In this document: piece by piece, positions 7,720 through 14,835 of the stretch
How the letters are laid out: the number at the start of each line of letters is the position of its first letter
Position numbering within the stretch: the first letter of the stretch is position 1
Source of the DNA: a virus
Direction: 5' to 3' (one strand)
DNA length: 49,528 nucleotides
IMG/VR virus record: IMGVR_UViG_3300041409_001215
Span: 1 to 49,528 of that record
Position numbers and translations under genes: made by a program
The notes under the pieces: model-generated
What the model was told of the DNA's origin: nothing
Databases searched by the model: none
The model's input: only the letters and a program-made list of their open reading frames with translations

Positions 7720-9237
7720 TCAGGCGGCCACCTTTTGCTCGGCTTCGAGGACAGGGGCGAGGAGGGCAGAGAGGATCGCGTGGGCGAGCAGGGGCGGGAC
7801 CGCGTTGCCGATCTGAAGGAAGCGCTGGCTTTTCGTCCCCTGCACGGGATAGTCGGCGGGGAAGCTCTGAAGGGTCAGGGCCTCTTCCTCGGTGACCCGG
7901 ATGGCGTCTTTCTGCTGACTCCCTGACTCCTCAGGGTCGTGGCGGCCAGGCTGACTGATCCGAGGGTCGCCGTTAACGCTGGTTGCCGGGCGCTCGCGGA
8001 CCCATTGGTGGGTGCTCTTGGCGAGGCCGCCTGCGGTAAGCGTCGGCGCTGGCTCGCTCGTGGGTACAGGGGGTACAGGGGAGCCGTCGCTGTTTTGCTG
8101 GCGGCGGTCGTAGACCCAGTCCACCTTGTTGGATCGGGCACCGAAGTGGAGGGTTGGTGCCCGTTCGCTGGCCTCCCGCTCTGCCGCGTTCTCTCGGTTG
8201 CCGTTGCGGAACTTCCAGCGATCAGCATTAGTCGCAACGGTGAAAGCTGGCTCGTCCTCGCTGCGCTCACCGCACTCGCCTGTCGAGCCGTTTCTCTGGA
8301 TGGCTTCGAGAACGCGCTTGCGAGAATCTGCGCCGGCGAAGACCTCAACCCCACCACCGCTCCCTGTGCCGCCGCCGCTGACCGTTGGCGCAGGCGAAGG
8401 CTCGACACCCTCAAGCCAGCCGAGCGCTTCAGCCATCGACACCCAAGGCAGCACCTCGCCCTCCATCGTCGCCTCATGGCGCTGGGGCTCCCCCTTCACG
8501 TAGCGCTGGTGAGTGGGCCTTGGCGGGTGTACCGGCCCCTCCCGGTCGGCCATGAGGATCGCGCGCTCTCGCGTCTGGGGAACTCCGTAGCGCTCCGCCT
8601 CCATGACGCCAGTCCAAGTGCTGTAGCCGAGGACGCCCAGGATTGCCGCGATCTCCGACCACAGGCCGAGCACCTCAGGGACCTGCTCGAGCGCCACGAA
8701 GCGAGGCTTGAGCGCGAAGACCCAGCGCAGCGGCTCAACCACCAGCAGCGACATCTCCGCTTCACGGAATCGCTTCTCGCGCAACTTCTGGCGTCGGGCG
8801 AGACGGGCCATGCGGATCGGTGAGGCTTCAGCTTGACTGCGCCTCCGAACCCGGCGCGGGGCGGGCCAAGCATCGACATCTCCGAGAGACGCCAGCGGCT
8901 CGAGGATCTCGTATGCCTCCTGGATCCTCTCGCCCCGGGTGTCGTTCCCGGCTGCGAGCTCGTGCATGCAGCGAACCACTACATCGGTGAGCAGTCGACC
9001 GGCGCCCTTACCCGCCGAGGAGTAGGTCGGACAAGGAGCCGAGGCAAGGATGAGCTCGCACGGCGCGAAGCCGTTCGGGTCGAGCTCGGCGACGTCCGCC
9101 TGGAGCGTCCGCAGGCCCGCCGCCTCCCTCGTCGCGCAGGCCGCGTCATCCCACTCGATACCGAGGGGCTCGACGCCGAGAGTGCTCAGGGCGAGATCCA
9201 AGCCCCCCGGGCCTGCGAAGAGGTCGATCGCCTCCAC
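7720..9237 (-). CDS. dcm: DNA (cytosine-5-)-methyltransferase
   Basis: A 505-residue C5-cytosine methyltransferase. Motif I DLFAGPGGLD (residues 5-14) binds S-adenosylmethionine; motif IV is APCPTYSS with the catalytic Cys69, reading PCP rather than the usual PCQ; motif VI is LEQVPEV in place of ENV, with Glu184; motif VIII is QTRERAIL; motif X is QIGNAVPP. The long variable segment before motif IX would be the target-recognition region. It starts with GTG immediately after the TAG of the preceding gene. No restriction endonuclease is beside it, so it is probably an orphan enzyme protecting phage DNA from host restriction. Confidence 0.93.
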   Translation of the reverse strand: MEAIDLFAGPGGLDLALSTLGVEPLGIEWDDAACATREAAGLRTLQADVAELDPNGFAPCELILASAPCPTYSSAGKGAGRLLTDVVVRCMHELAAGNDTRGERIQEAYEILEPLASLGDVDAWPAPRRVRRRSQAEASPIRMARLARRQKLREKRFREAEMSLLVVEPLRWVFALKPRFVALEQVPEVLGLWSEIAAILGVLGYSTWTGVMEAERYGVPQTRERAILMADREGPVHPPRPTHQRYVKGEPQRHEATMEGEVLPWVSMAEALGWLEGVEPSPAPTVSGGGTGSGGGVEVFAGADSRKRVLEAIQRNGSTGECGERSEDEPAFTVATNADRWKFRNGNRENAAEREASERAPTLHFGARSNKVDWVYDRRQQNSDGSPVPPVPTSEPAPTLTAGGLAKSTHQWVRERPATSVNGDPRISQPGRHDPEESGSQQKDAIRVTEEEALTLQSFPADYPVQGTKSQRFLQIGNAVPPLLAHAILSALLAPVLEAEQKVAA

Positions 9238-9623
9238 TACGCCTCCACCGCCCCAAAGCCCTCAAGCTCCTGCTGGGGCGGGCTCTCCAGCTTCAGCCGC
9301 TCATACATCGACTGGTGGCCGGGATTCATCAAGAGCCACCCATTCGTCGCCGCGCGTCTTGTCGAAGAACATCCAGTGCGATCTCTCGAGCTGGTCGTGC
9401 GCGGGAAGACGGAGGTGCAGCCATCGCCGCCGAGATAAATCGAGCCGCACGGTGAAGCCAACTGATCATTGGCCGTAGCGCTCCTCGGCCGCGAGCCGCG
9501 CTGCGTCAGGCGCAGTGATTGGTGCTCGCCGGCGCGCTTCGCGTAGGCAGCGAGCAGGTGCTCGATGCCCTCAAGGCGCGATTCGACCTCGGTCAGTCGG
9601 TCCTCGATGCTTGGGCCGGTCAT
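9237..9623 (-). CDS. Small hypothetical protein with N-terminal coiled coil
   Basis: A 128-residue open frame from ATG 9623, overlapping the DnaA-like gene by 4 bases. Residues 1-38 (IEDRLTEVESRLEGIEHLLAAY) form a clear short coiled coil. The middle (residues 45-95) is Ser/Arg/Thr-rich and less convincing, while the end (SMYERLKLESPPQQELEGF) looks coding again. A 49-codon open frame overlaps the middle (9301-9450). Either one 128-residue protein or two or three tiny genes occupy this stretch. Confidence 0.5.
   Translation of the reverse strand: MTGPSIEDRLTEVESRLEGIEHLLAAYAKRAGEHQSLRLTQRGSRPRSATANDQLASPCGSIYLGGDGCTSVFPRTTSSRDRTGCSSTRRAATNGWLLMNPGHQSMYERLKLESPPQQELEGFGAVEA
9301..9450 (-). CDS. 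Possible 49-residue protein overlapping another frame
   Basis: A GTG-started frame (MRLDLSRRRWLHLRL...) containing the protein-like stretch SHWMFFDKTRGDEWVALDE, ending at a TGA that overlaps the ATG of MYERLKL in the 9237-9623 frame. Its aromatic/acidic composition is more typical of a real protein than the alternative frame over the same bases. It has no clear Shine-Dalgarno sequence. Offered as an alternative reading of the region. Confidence 0.3.
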   Translation of the reverse strand: MRLDLSRRRWLHLRLPAHDQLERSHWMFFDKTRGDEWVALDESRPPVDV

Positions 9624-10075
9624 TGGGCGTACACCTCGCGCATGGGCGTCGGCAGCGTGATGCTCGCGAACCGCACACCGGCAAATGCCTCGGTCCCGCG
9701 CACAGCTTCGCCGATGAGGCCGGCATAGCGGCGCTCGGCCCAAGCACTAATTCGGGTCGGAGCAGCGACGACCAGCAGCCCGTCGTCCTCGCCAACAAGC
9801 TCGATCGGATCGATCCAAAGGGTCATCGTGGACTCGGAAAGCACCGCACGAAGACGCTCCAGGGCGTCCTCCCAAACTGCCCGCGCCGTGCTGGTTTCCA
9901 TCGAGGCCCGCCGGCGCGCCTCTCGAAGCACGATGGCGTCGCGGAGCGGCAAGCCCTTCTCCAAAACGACCAGGACCCCCCAACGCAAATGCTTTTCAGA
10001 GCACCCCGACGCTCGAAGCCCGTGAACCACTCGATCAACTTGATCAAGAAATCTCTGTCGATCGGGGCGGCTCAT
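9620..10075 (-). CDS. DnaA domain I-like replication protein
   Basis: A 151-residue protein. Residues 66-135 (VWEDALERLRAVLSEST, then MTLWIDPIELVG, DGLLVVAAP, AWAERRYAGLIGEAV) match the pattern of the N-terminal domain I of DnaA, the part that in bacteria binds the replicative helicase and initiation regulators. The AAA+ ATPase and the DNA-binding domain IV are absent. The first 60 residues are helical and unrelated. It sits next to the replisome-organiser-like gene and a repeat-rich gap, so I infer a role in recruiting host helicase to the phage origin or in competing with host DnaA. Confidence 0.7.
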   Translation of the reverse strand: MSRPDRQRFLDQVDRVVHGLRASGCSEKHLRWGVLVVLEKGLPLRDAIVLREARRRASMETSTARAVWEDALERLRAVLSESTMTLWIDPIELVGEDDGLLVVAAPTRISAWAERRYAGLIGEAVRGTEAFAGVRFASITLPTPMREVYAQ

Positions 10076-10229
10076 ATGCGTGCGCCCCTTCCGTTAACTA
10101 CAAACGTTTCGCGTCGACGAAGAACTCTCGTCTTTAGTTGAGCGGTTGGGAAACCGAAGGCTCCCTTCCCTTCCCTTCCCTTAAAAAAGGAAGGTGGGAC
10201 AAAGTGGGACACGCTTGACTCGGAAAGCA
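10076..10229 (-). other. Repeat- and hairpin-rich gap between replication genes (origin candidate)
   Basis: A 154-base non-coding gap. It holds the direct repeat GTGGGACAAAGTGGGAC (10194-10210), a tract of CCCTT repeats at about 10165-10182 followed by AAAAAAGGAAGG that can fold back on it, a hairpin CGGTT/AACCG at about 10142-10156, and GACGA/TCGTC arms at 10118-10134. An A/T-rich stretch (TTAACTACAAACG) precedes the DnaA-like start. Such clustering between two replication genes is compatible with an origin, or with an attenuator/terminator. Confidence 0.35.
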
Positions 10230-10652
10230 TCACCCGAGCGCTCCCTCGACAGCACGTTTGGCGATCCGTTGACGGGCGCGCTGCTCACGCTTACGAAGAC
10301 GCTCGCCCTCCCGGCTCTCGGCGGCAGGCATGGGGTTGTAGAGGAGGAAGTTGGGAACAAACTCGCAGGCGAGCTCGTCATCCATCTGGACAAGCTCTAG
10401 CGTGCGGAAACTGGCCAAAGCTTTGCGGGCAACACCGATTCCAACTGAGGCTTCCTCAGCGATGTCCTTGGCGGTGACGTGGTCGGCGTCGACCAAGAGG
10501 AGGTGCCCCCGGATCGGCGACTGGGCGGCGAGCGAAAGAACGCCCGCCACCCAGACCCACCGCTGCTGCGCCGGCACACGGCGGAGCTGGCGATCGGCAC
10601 CGATCTTCAGGGCGACCATGAACTTGTCGTACGGACGAGGGCGGGGGGCCAT
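10230..10652 (-). CDS. Replisome organiser-like winged-helix protein
   Basis: A 140-residue protein. Residues 8-100 (YDKFMVALKIGADRQLRRVPAQQRW, then HVTAKDIAEEASVGIGVARKALASF) have the layout of phage replisome-organiser/DnaD-type N-terminal winged-helix domains. The C-terminus is a highly basic tail (RLRKREQRARQRIAKR) suited to DNA contact. It starts at ATG 10652, two bases after the SSB stop. It probably binds the origin and helps load host helicase, with no phage helicase or polymerase in the window. Family assignment is by pattern only. Confidence 0.55.
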   Translation of the reverse strand: MAPRPRPYDKFMVALKIGADRQLRRVPAQQRWVWVAGVLSLAAQSPIRGHLLLVDADHVTAKDIAEEASVGIGVARKALASFRTLELVQMDDELACEFVPNFLLYNPMPAAESREGERLRKREQRARQRIAKRAVEGALG

Positions 10653-10654
10653 GG

Positions 10655-11116
10655 CTAGAACGGGATGTCGTTGTCCGTGCCGTCGTCGGTCGAGGTTGGG
10701 GCTTTCCCGAGCACCTCGTTGATGTAGGTGTTGCGGAACGTCTTGCCGTCCTTGGGAGGCTTAGTAACGACGCGAATCGCCACCGTTGTTCCGACGACAT
10801 CCTCCAGGGCGCTCTCCAGCTCGGAGAGCTTCATTCCTTCGAGGCCGAGTAGGTGTAGATAGCCCTTCACATAGCCAAGGCGATCAGGGTCTTCAAGGTC
10901 ATGCCACACCGACGGCGCCTTCATCCCGGCGTATTTGTCACCCACTACAGTCAATTCAGTGACGAGCTTGAGCGGACGTTGGCCGTTGTCGTCCCAGAAA
11001 TCGAAGCGCTCAATCTGCGCCTCGTAATCCCCGTCCGGCAGAGATCCACTGCTCTTCGCCTCGGCGCTCTCGAACTGGTCGTCCATGCCTTTGAGTCGAT
11101 CCGCGTAGGTGCTCAC
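10655..11116 (-). CDS. ssb: Single-stranded DNA-binding protein (DUF669-like)
   Basis: A 153-residue protein with an OB-fold-like pattern (GSLPDGDYEAQIERFDF, then LVTELTVVGDKYAGMK, VAIRVVTKPP) and the acidic C-terminal tip DGTDNDIPF, the hallmark of SSB proteins that recruit partners. It resembles the phage DUF669 SSB group, which travels with Sak4-like ATPases and Cas4-like nucleases exactly as here. The GTG start overlaps the upstream ATPase stop (GTGA). It would coat single strands during replication and annealing. Confidence 0.82.
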   Translation of the reverse strand: MSTYADRLKGMDDQFESAEAKSSGSLPDGDYEAQIERFDFWDDNGQRPLKLVTELTVVGDKYAGMKAPSVWHDLEDPDRLGYVKGYLHLLGLEGMKLSELESALEDVVGTTVAIRVVTKPPKDGKTFRNTYINEVLGKAPTSTDDGTDNDIPF

Positions 11117-11901
11117 GCCGGGACGGGCTCAGACTTGCGGCTGGACCCCCTCGTCGACTCGGCTTTCGCGGGTGCCTTTTTCTCCTGTTTCGGTGGCGCG
11201 AGCGCGCGAGCCATGTCCTTACGCAAAGCGCCAGCGTCAAGCGGCAGTGGGTCGGTCAACGGCTGCGCGTTACGCGGCATTCGCCCCCCGGCCTCGTGCT
11301 CCTCGGCGCCCTGGGTGCGCAGAACCCGCTTGCTTGACTCCTCGTCCCCTTCCCAGGTCGCCAGGAAGATGAAGTCGCAGAATCCGGTGATGAACTCCCT
11401 GCCTTGGCCTGACACGGTCGGCGTGGTGACGGTCTTTGATCCGACCTTCTTTTTCACCTCGCGGTCCTTCGCGTGGGAAATGAACCACACGCCGAGGCCG
11501 AGATTGGCGAGCTTGCCTACGCGCAACCTGAACTCGTCGGCGACGGCAGCCCAGCCCTTTCCGTAGTCGGCGTCGGCAGGGTGCTGGATGCCCATCTCCT
11601 TGCAGATGTGGTCGGAGCACATCCGGTAGAGCTCATCGACGGTGTCGACGACGACGATTTTGTAGTGGCCAGGGTCACTGGCCAGATCGGCACCGACTTG
11701 GCGGAAGCTCGTCCAACCGCTCACGTCGACAGAGAAGACCTCGAGCGCACCGAGCCCCGGCTCGCAGGCCAGGAAGAGGGTGTGATCCGGGTCGATCTCT
11801 GCTGCAAATGTCGACTTGCCGATCTTCGGTGGCCCGTAGAGCAACGCCTTGGCCGTCTCGAGTCGAAGACCAGCTTTCGACTTCTCCGTGGGGAGAGTCA
11901 T
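11113..11901 (-). CDS. RecA-like/Sak4-type ATPase (AAA_24)
   Basis: A 262-residue P-loop ATPase. Walker A is YGPPKIGKST near residue 25; Walker B is YKIVVVDTVDE around residue 73; later motifs include GLGVWFISHAKDRE and a Gln/Thr-rich segment. The Lys/Ala/Pro/Glu-rich C-terminus is disordered. This is the layout of phage AAA_24/Sak4 ATPases, which promote single-strand annealing with their cognate SSB. ATG 11901 is preceded by a strong GGAGGT. It lies between the nuclease and the SSB, forming a recombination cassette. Confidence 0.85.
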   Translation of the reverse strand: MTLPTEKSKAGLRLETAKALLYGPPKIGKSTFAAEIDPDHTLFLACEPGLGALEVFSVDVSGWTSFRQVGADLASDPGHYKIVVVDTVDELYRMCSDHICKEMGIQHPADADYGKGWAAVADEFRLRVGKLANLGLGVWFISHAKDREVKKKVGSKTVTTPTVSGQGREFITGFCDFIFLATWEGDEESSKRVLRTQGAEEHEAGGRMPRNAQPLTDPLPLDAGALRKDMARALAPPKQEKKAPAKAESTRGSSRKSEPVPA

Positions 11902-12881
11902 GCTGGTACCTCCTGGTTGTTGTTTGAAACTCGGTCGCTCTCGGGCTTTGGCCCATACAACGCGGGCGCGTCGGGATCGCCAATGCACAGCGACAGGAAC
12001 GCGCAGCCGCCGTAGTCGTGGCAATGAGAGGAGTTGCGTGGGTAGATCCGCTGACGATCGGCTTCGCGTCGCTGGGCGGCCCACTGCCAAAGCTCGGCCT
12101 CCGTGCGCGCCAAGTCGTCCGTCGTCCGCGTGAGCGTCTCCTCGTGGAGGTAGAACTCCGGCCGAGTTTCGTAGTCGACCTGGAGGCGGTCGAGGAATTG
12201 ATCGAGCGTCTCGCTCTGCTTCTGTTTGATCGACGGCTTGCGCGTGAAGCGATAGCGGACCTCGGTGACCGGCTTCCCGGTTGCCCGCCAAATGCCGTAA
12301 CAGGTGAGCGCCAGCTGGCGGTCGAGAGGCAATCGCTTGACCGCAACAGTCTGGATCGTGCCGACCAGCTTGTCCTCGATGAGAGTCCACGCGTCGTCGC
12401 CGGCTTGAAGCTGGTCCGCGTAGCCGAGCAGGTCGAAGGTCCGGGAGTAGGCACCGGTGGCCGGGTTGCGTAGCCGGACCCGGTAGGCAAACTCGCGCTC
12501 GTCGGGATCCGTCTGACCATAGGCGCCGAGGTAGGCCTTGATTGCGGCGCCGACGGTGATGCCCTCGATTCGTGTGCGATCTTCGTCGGCTTGGGAAAGG
12601 ACGTTGGCCTTTTCGACAACCTCGCGGATGCCGGCCTCTGGATCGCCCAGCTCAAGGCCCTTCGCGAAGGCGGCCCCCATTCGCTGGGGTGCGCCCTTTG
12701 AGATCGGCGCTATGCAATCGACGTACTCGTAGCCGTACTTCTGCTGGCAGGCCAGTTGCGCGTTCAGAGAAGAGTGCGAGAGGTGGGCGCGGCTGAGCTC
12801 CTCGTCGGTCTTGCCTGCCAGGTTCTCGGCCTCCGGCGGTCGGAGCTCGGGTAGTCCTTCGAGGACCGTCAAGGGCTTCAT
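11898..12881 (-). CDS. PD-(D/E)XK exonuclease, Cas4/RecB-like with Fe-S cluster
   Basis: A 327-residue nuclease. The core is LLGYADQL followed by WTLIEDKLVG, the D...ExK catalytic pattern, with a downstream QLALTCYGIWRATG helix. One cysteine near the N-terminus (LACQQKYGY) and three near the C-terminus (HCHDYGGCAFLSLC) match the four-cysteine iron-sulfur frame of Cas4/AddB nucleases. It would resect DNA ends for the neighbouring annealing ATPase. ATG 12881 overlaps the upstream gene (ATGA). No CRISPR genes are near, so this is a recombination nuclease rather than a spacer-acquisition enzyme. Confidence 0.85.
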   Translation of the reverse strand: MKPLTVLEGLPELRPPEAENLAGKTDEELSRAHLSHSSLNAQLACQQKYGYEYVDCIAPISKGAPQRMGAAFAKGLELGDPEAGIREVVEKANVLSQADEDRTRIEGITVGAAIKAYLGAYGQTDPDEREFAYRVRLRNPATGAYSRTFDLLGYADQLQAGDDAWTLIEDKLVGTIQTVAVKRLPLDRQLALTCYGIWRATGKPVTEVRYRFTRKPSIKQKQSETLDQFLDRLQVDYETRPEFYLHEETLTRTTDDLARTEAELWQWAAQRREADRQRIYPRNSSHCHDYGGCAFLSLCIGDPDAPALYGPKPESDRVSNNNQEVPA

Positions 12882-13105
12882 CGCGGAATGCCCTCCCACG
12901 CGCGGTACTCGCGGTGTGGCCTGTCGCGATCGAGTGACTTCAGGGCGGCGTCGAAGTCGATGTCCTGGTCGTCATCGCCGGCGATCTGGACGGGAGGGGA
13001 CTCCGGCAAGCGCAACCACTCGCGCCAGTTGCGGACGAAGTGGATCAGCGCGAAGGCACCGGCGCCAATGCCGAGGAGAAGGATGGGAGAGAGGCCGTTG
13101 ATCAC
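12878..13105 (-). CDS. Small single-span membrane protein
   Basis: A 75-residue protein with one N-terminal membrane span (LSPILLLGIGAGAFALIHFV), then a Trp/Arg boundary and an acidic cytoplasmic tail (GDDDQDIDFDAALKSLDRD). It lies between the wHTH protein and the nuclease with ATGA-type overlaps. It could be a membrane anchor or an early exclusion/inhibition peptide; nothing in the sequence decides this. Confidence 0.65.
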   Translation of the reverse strand: MINGLSPILLLGIGAGAFALIHFVRNWREWLRLPESPPVQIAGDDDQDIDFDAALKSLDRDRPHREYRAWEGIPR

Positions 13106-13518
13106 GCTGCCGCGATTTCCTCGGAGTCCGCGTAGCCGCGCCGCCCGGCGAACTGATTTGCATCGAACAGAGCTCCGCCGCCGGGGTGAGAGATCCCGGC
13201 GGCGGAGTCGTCGTCCATCGAGCGAGCAGGGTCAGTCCCACCCGAATCGACGCTGGCGGAGACAGGGGTATGTGCGCCAGCGTCGATGCCGGTGGGTTCA
13301 GCTCGCAGGAAGTAGCGGGACCTGCCTTGCCCCTCGCGGACCGTCTCAATGGACCAGCCCAATTTGCGCATCTCGCAGATGCGACCCCCGAACCGGGCCA
13401 TGTAGGCACTAACGAAGTCACCGTTGCTTACGCCGCGGTCGCCTGCTGAGCGGAGCATCTCGAGGACACGCCGCGCCTGGGGCTTGAGGTCGCCCTCGAG
13501 GCGGCTAGAGTTCGCCAT
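13102..13518 (-). CDS. Winged-helix protein (HTH_39-like)
   Basis: A 138-residue protein starting MANSSRLEGDLKPQARRVLEM. Residues 10-70 (LRSAGDRGVSNGDFV, then ARFGGRICEMRKLGWSIETV) match the phage HTH_39 winged-helix pattern in which a helix reads 'RI-x-E-L/M-R-K-x-G-W-x-I'. The rest is Gly/Ser/Asp-rich and probably flexible. ATG 13518 overlaps the upstream gene by 14 bases; longer versions intrude far into that gene. Likely a small DNA-binding regulator of early or replication genes. Confidence 0.7.
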   Translation of the reverse strand: MANSSRLEGDLKPQARRVLEMLRSAGDRGVSNGDFVSAYMARFGGRICEMRKLGWSIETVREGQGRSRYFLRAEPTGIDAGAHTPVSASVDSGGTDPARSMDDDSAAGISHPGGGALFDANQFAGRRGYADSEEIAAA

Positions 13519-14086
13519 GTCGACCGCTCCCACGGTCTTCCGCGGCGCCGGCAGCTCCACACTGCGCGGCGTCGCTGTTCGTTTGAGCAAGCGCCCAAAG
13601 CACGGCGAACTTCTTGGCACCAAGCTCGTGCTCGACTGCTCGACTGAGAAGCATCAGCAGGGGGATTGCGTGGACTGCTTCACTCAGCGCATTCCGGGCA
13701 TTGACCAAGTCAGCGACCGGGACGCCGTCAGGTGAGGAGACGTGGGCGAGTGGGGTTCGAAGATGGCGAGCGATCGCCTTGGCACTCAATGCGGCGTTGC
13801 CCCCGTTGCGCTCGATGTGCCGAAGGTCGGTAACGAGCTGGTCGGCTGCACCACAGATCGCCAGCTCGGCTTCAGCCTCGCGGAGGTTGGACGCGATCGC
13901 CGCGTCGACCTCGGCCATGAGCGCCTCGCACTCAGGGCTGGGAGGAAGCCTGAGCGCGAGGGCTCGAATGCGCTCGAGCTGTGAATCGACCCCGGGGGAC
14001 GGATCGTACTGGTCGAGGTTATGGGCCCTGGCCTCCATGCCGGGTCCGAGGAAAGCTCCGTCGATGGCTGACGATGTCACGGTCAT
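13505..14086 (-). CDS. Hypothetical helical early protein
   Basis: A 193-residue, Ala/Leu/Glu-rich helical protein (RIRALALRLPPSPECEALM, later IPLLMLLSRAVEHELGAKK). It overlaps the Cro-like gene by 4 bases (ATGA) and is the second gene of the leftward early operon. No conserved motif is recognised. The position immediately after a Cro-like gene is typical of phage early regulators or replication accessory proteins, but this is context only. Confidence 0.6.
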   Translation of the reverse strand: MTVTSSAIDGAFLGPGMEARAHNLDQYDPSPGVDSQLERIRALALRLPPSPECEALMAEVDAAIASNLREAEAELAICGAADQLVTDLRHIERNGGNAALSAKAIARHLRTPLAHVSSPDGVPVADLVNARNALSEAVHAIPLLMLLSRAVEHELGAKKFAVLWALAQTNSDAAQCGAAGAAEDRGSGRHGEL

Positions 14087-14310
14087 CCGGCGGCGCTGCC
14101 TTCCTTCGGAGGGAATACGTCGGAGACATCCCGCCCAAGGGTCTCGGCGATCAAGTGCTGCTTATCGTCTGGACAATGGAGGCCGTTGACGTAGCGCGAG
14201 AGCATCCCGGTGTCGATGCCGGTCACTTGGGCAAGCCAGCTCTGCTTTCGGCCCTCGGTATCGAGGATCTTGGCGAGGCGGGTCTTGGGTCTGGTTCGGG
14301 TTGCGGACAT
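14083..14310 (-). CDS. Cro-like XRE-family repressor
   Basis: A 75-residue protein from ATG 14310. The helix-turn-helix is SWLAQVTGIDTGMLSRYVNG, followed by AETLGRDVSDVFPP, the usual end of the XRE fold. It is the first gene of the leftward early operon and is transcribed divergently from the CI-like gene across a 72-base control region. A -35 TTGACA and -10-like TACTTA lie just upstream, placing the predicted RNA start within about 10 bases of the ATG. An upstream in-frame codon run (MCLVLIVPDT) would overlap the promoter and is rejected. It probably acts as Cro or as an early repressor. Confidence 0.8.
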   Translation of the reverse strand: MSATRTRPKTRLAKILDTEGRKQSWLAQVTGIDTGMLSRYVNGLHCPDDKQHLIAETLGRDVSDVFPPKEGSAAG

Positions 14311-14311
14311 C

Positions 14312-14338
14312 GTGTCTGGAACAATAAGTACCAGACAC
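14312..14338. promoter_or_regulatory. Palindromic operator, early-left side
   Basis: GTGTCTGG and CCAGACAC form a perfect 8-bp inverted repeat with an 11-base spacer. It covers the -10-like element of the leftward early promoter and ends 2 bases before the Cro-like start codon. A repressor bound here would block that promoter directly. Confidence 0.65.
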
Positions 14339-14353
14339 AACAGACGTTGTCAA
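14325..14353 (-). promoter_or_regulatory. Leftward early promoter
   Basis: On the minus strand TTGACA (14353-14348) is followed by a 17-base spacer and TACTTA (14330-14325). The -35 is a perfect consensus match. The expected RNA start lies around 14318-14316, only a few bases before the ATG at 14310, so the transcript would be nearly leaderless. It would drive the early operon from the Cro-like gene leftwards. Confidence 0.6.
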
Positions 14354-14376
14354 TAGGTGAGGTACACAGTTGCATT
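14347..14376 (+). promoter_or_regulatory. Candidate promoter for the CI-like repressor
   Basis: On the plus strand TTGTCA (14347-14352) overlaps the leftward -35 back to back, and TGCATT (14371-14376) lies 18 bases further on. The start of RNA would fall near the GTG at 14383, giving a leaderless message like that of lambda cI from PRM. The -10 match is weak. Confidence 0.4.
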
Positions 14377-14385
14377 CAAACTGTG
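14365..14385. promoter_or_regulatory. Second palindromic operator, repressor side
   Basis: CACAGTT and AACTGTG form a perfect 7-bp inverted repeat with a 7-base spacer. It overlaps the proposed -10 element and the GTG start of the CI-like gene. Its sequence differs from the operator at 14312-14338, implying two different DNA-binding proteins. Confidence 0.55.
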
Positions 14386-14835
14386 CCTGGGCCAGAGACA
14401 TGGGTCGCGATCGTCGAGCGAGAGCGGAAGGCGAGGGGACTGAGCCAGGACGATCTCTCTTACGAGGCCAGGCAGCATGGTGCCCCGAAGGGCATGAGCA
14501 GCGCATGGTTCTCGAAGGTGAAGCAGGGGCAGCGGCCGGCAACGCTTGATTTTTTGCGTGGGATTGCCGGTGCCCTACAGATAGAGCCCGAGCGTTTCAT
14601 CGAGTACAGGCTGGCCGTGGCTAGGCGTCAGCTCGATGAGCGCGAGGTCGGCCTAGAGGAGGCGGTCCGAGCGCTAGAGCGCTACGAAGGTGGGGAGGAC
14701 TCAGGCTCTATCGCACAACCTGGAGTGCTGGACCCCGACTCGCCACCTGGGCGCGCCGCTGCGGCGGCAAAACAGGCGAAGGATGAGATGTCTCGCCAGC
14801 AAGGGTCTCAACCATCTCGCCGGAGATCAGGCTGA
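14383..14835 (+). CDS. CI-like XRE-family repressor
   Basis: A 150-residue protein, the only plus-strand gene in the immunity region. The start is GTG 14383; residues upstream in the same frame cover the operator region. The helix-turn-helix is RGLSQDDLSYEA...GMSSAWFSKVKQGQ, with LRGIAGALQIEPERFIEYRL closing the XRE fold. A helical stretch follows (REVGLEEAVRALERYEGG), then a disordered Pro/Ala/Lys tail without a LexA-type peptidase, so it is probably not SOS-cleaved. It likely maintains lysogeny by repressing the divergent early promoter. Confidence 0.75.
   Translation: MPGPETWVAIVERERKARGLSQDDLSYEARQHGAPKGMSSAWFSKVKQGQRPATLDFLRGIAGALQIEPERFIEYRLAVARRQLDEREVGLEEAVRALERYEGGEDSGSIAQPGVLDPDSPPGRAAAAAKQAKDEMSRQQGSQPSRRRSG

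Noticed and set aside
7848-7855. GATAGTCG on the plus strand
   Set aside because: It lies inside the methyltransferase gene, in the opposite orientation, encoding the DYP of a conserved FPADYP stretch. It is not near any start and is probably a coincidence of codon use.
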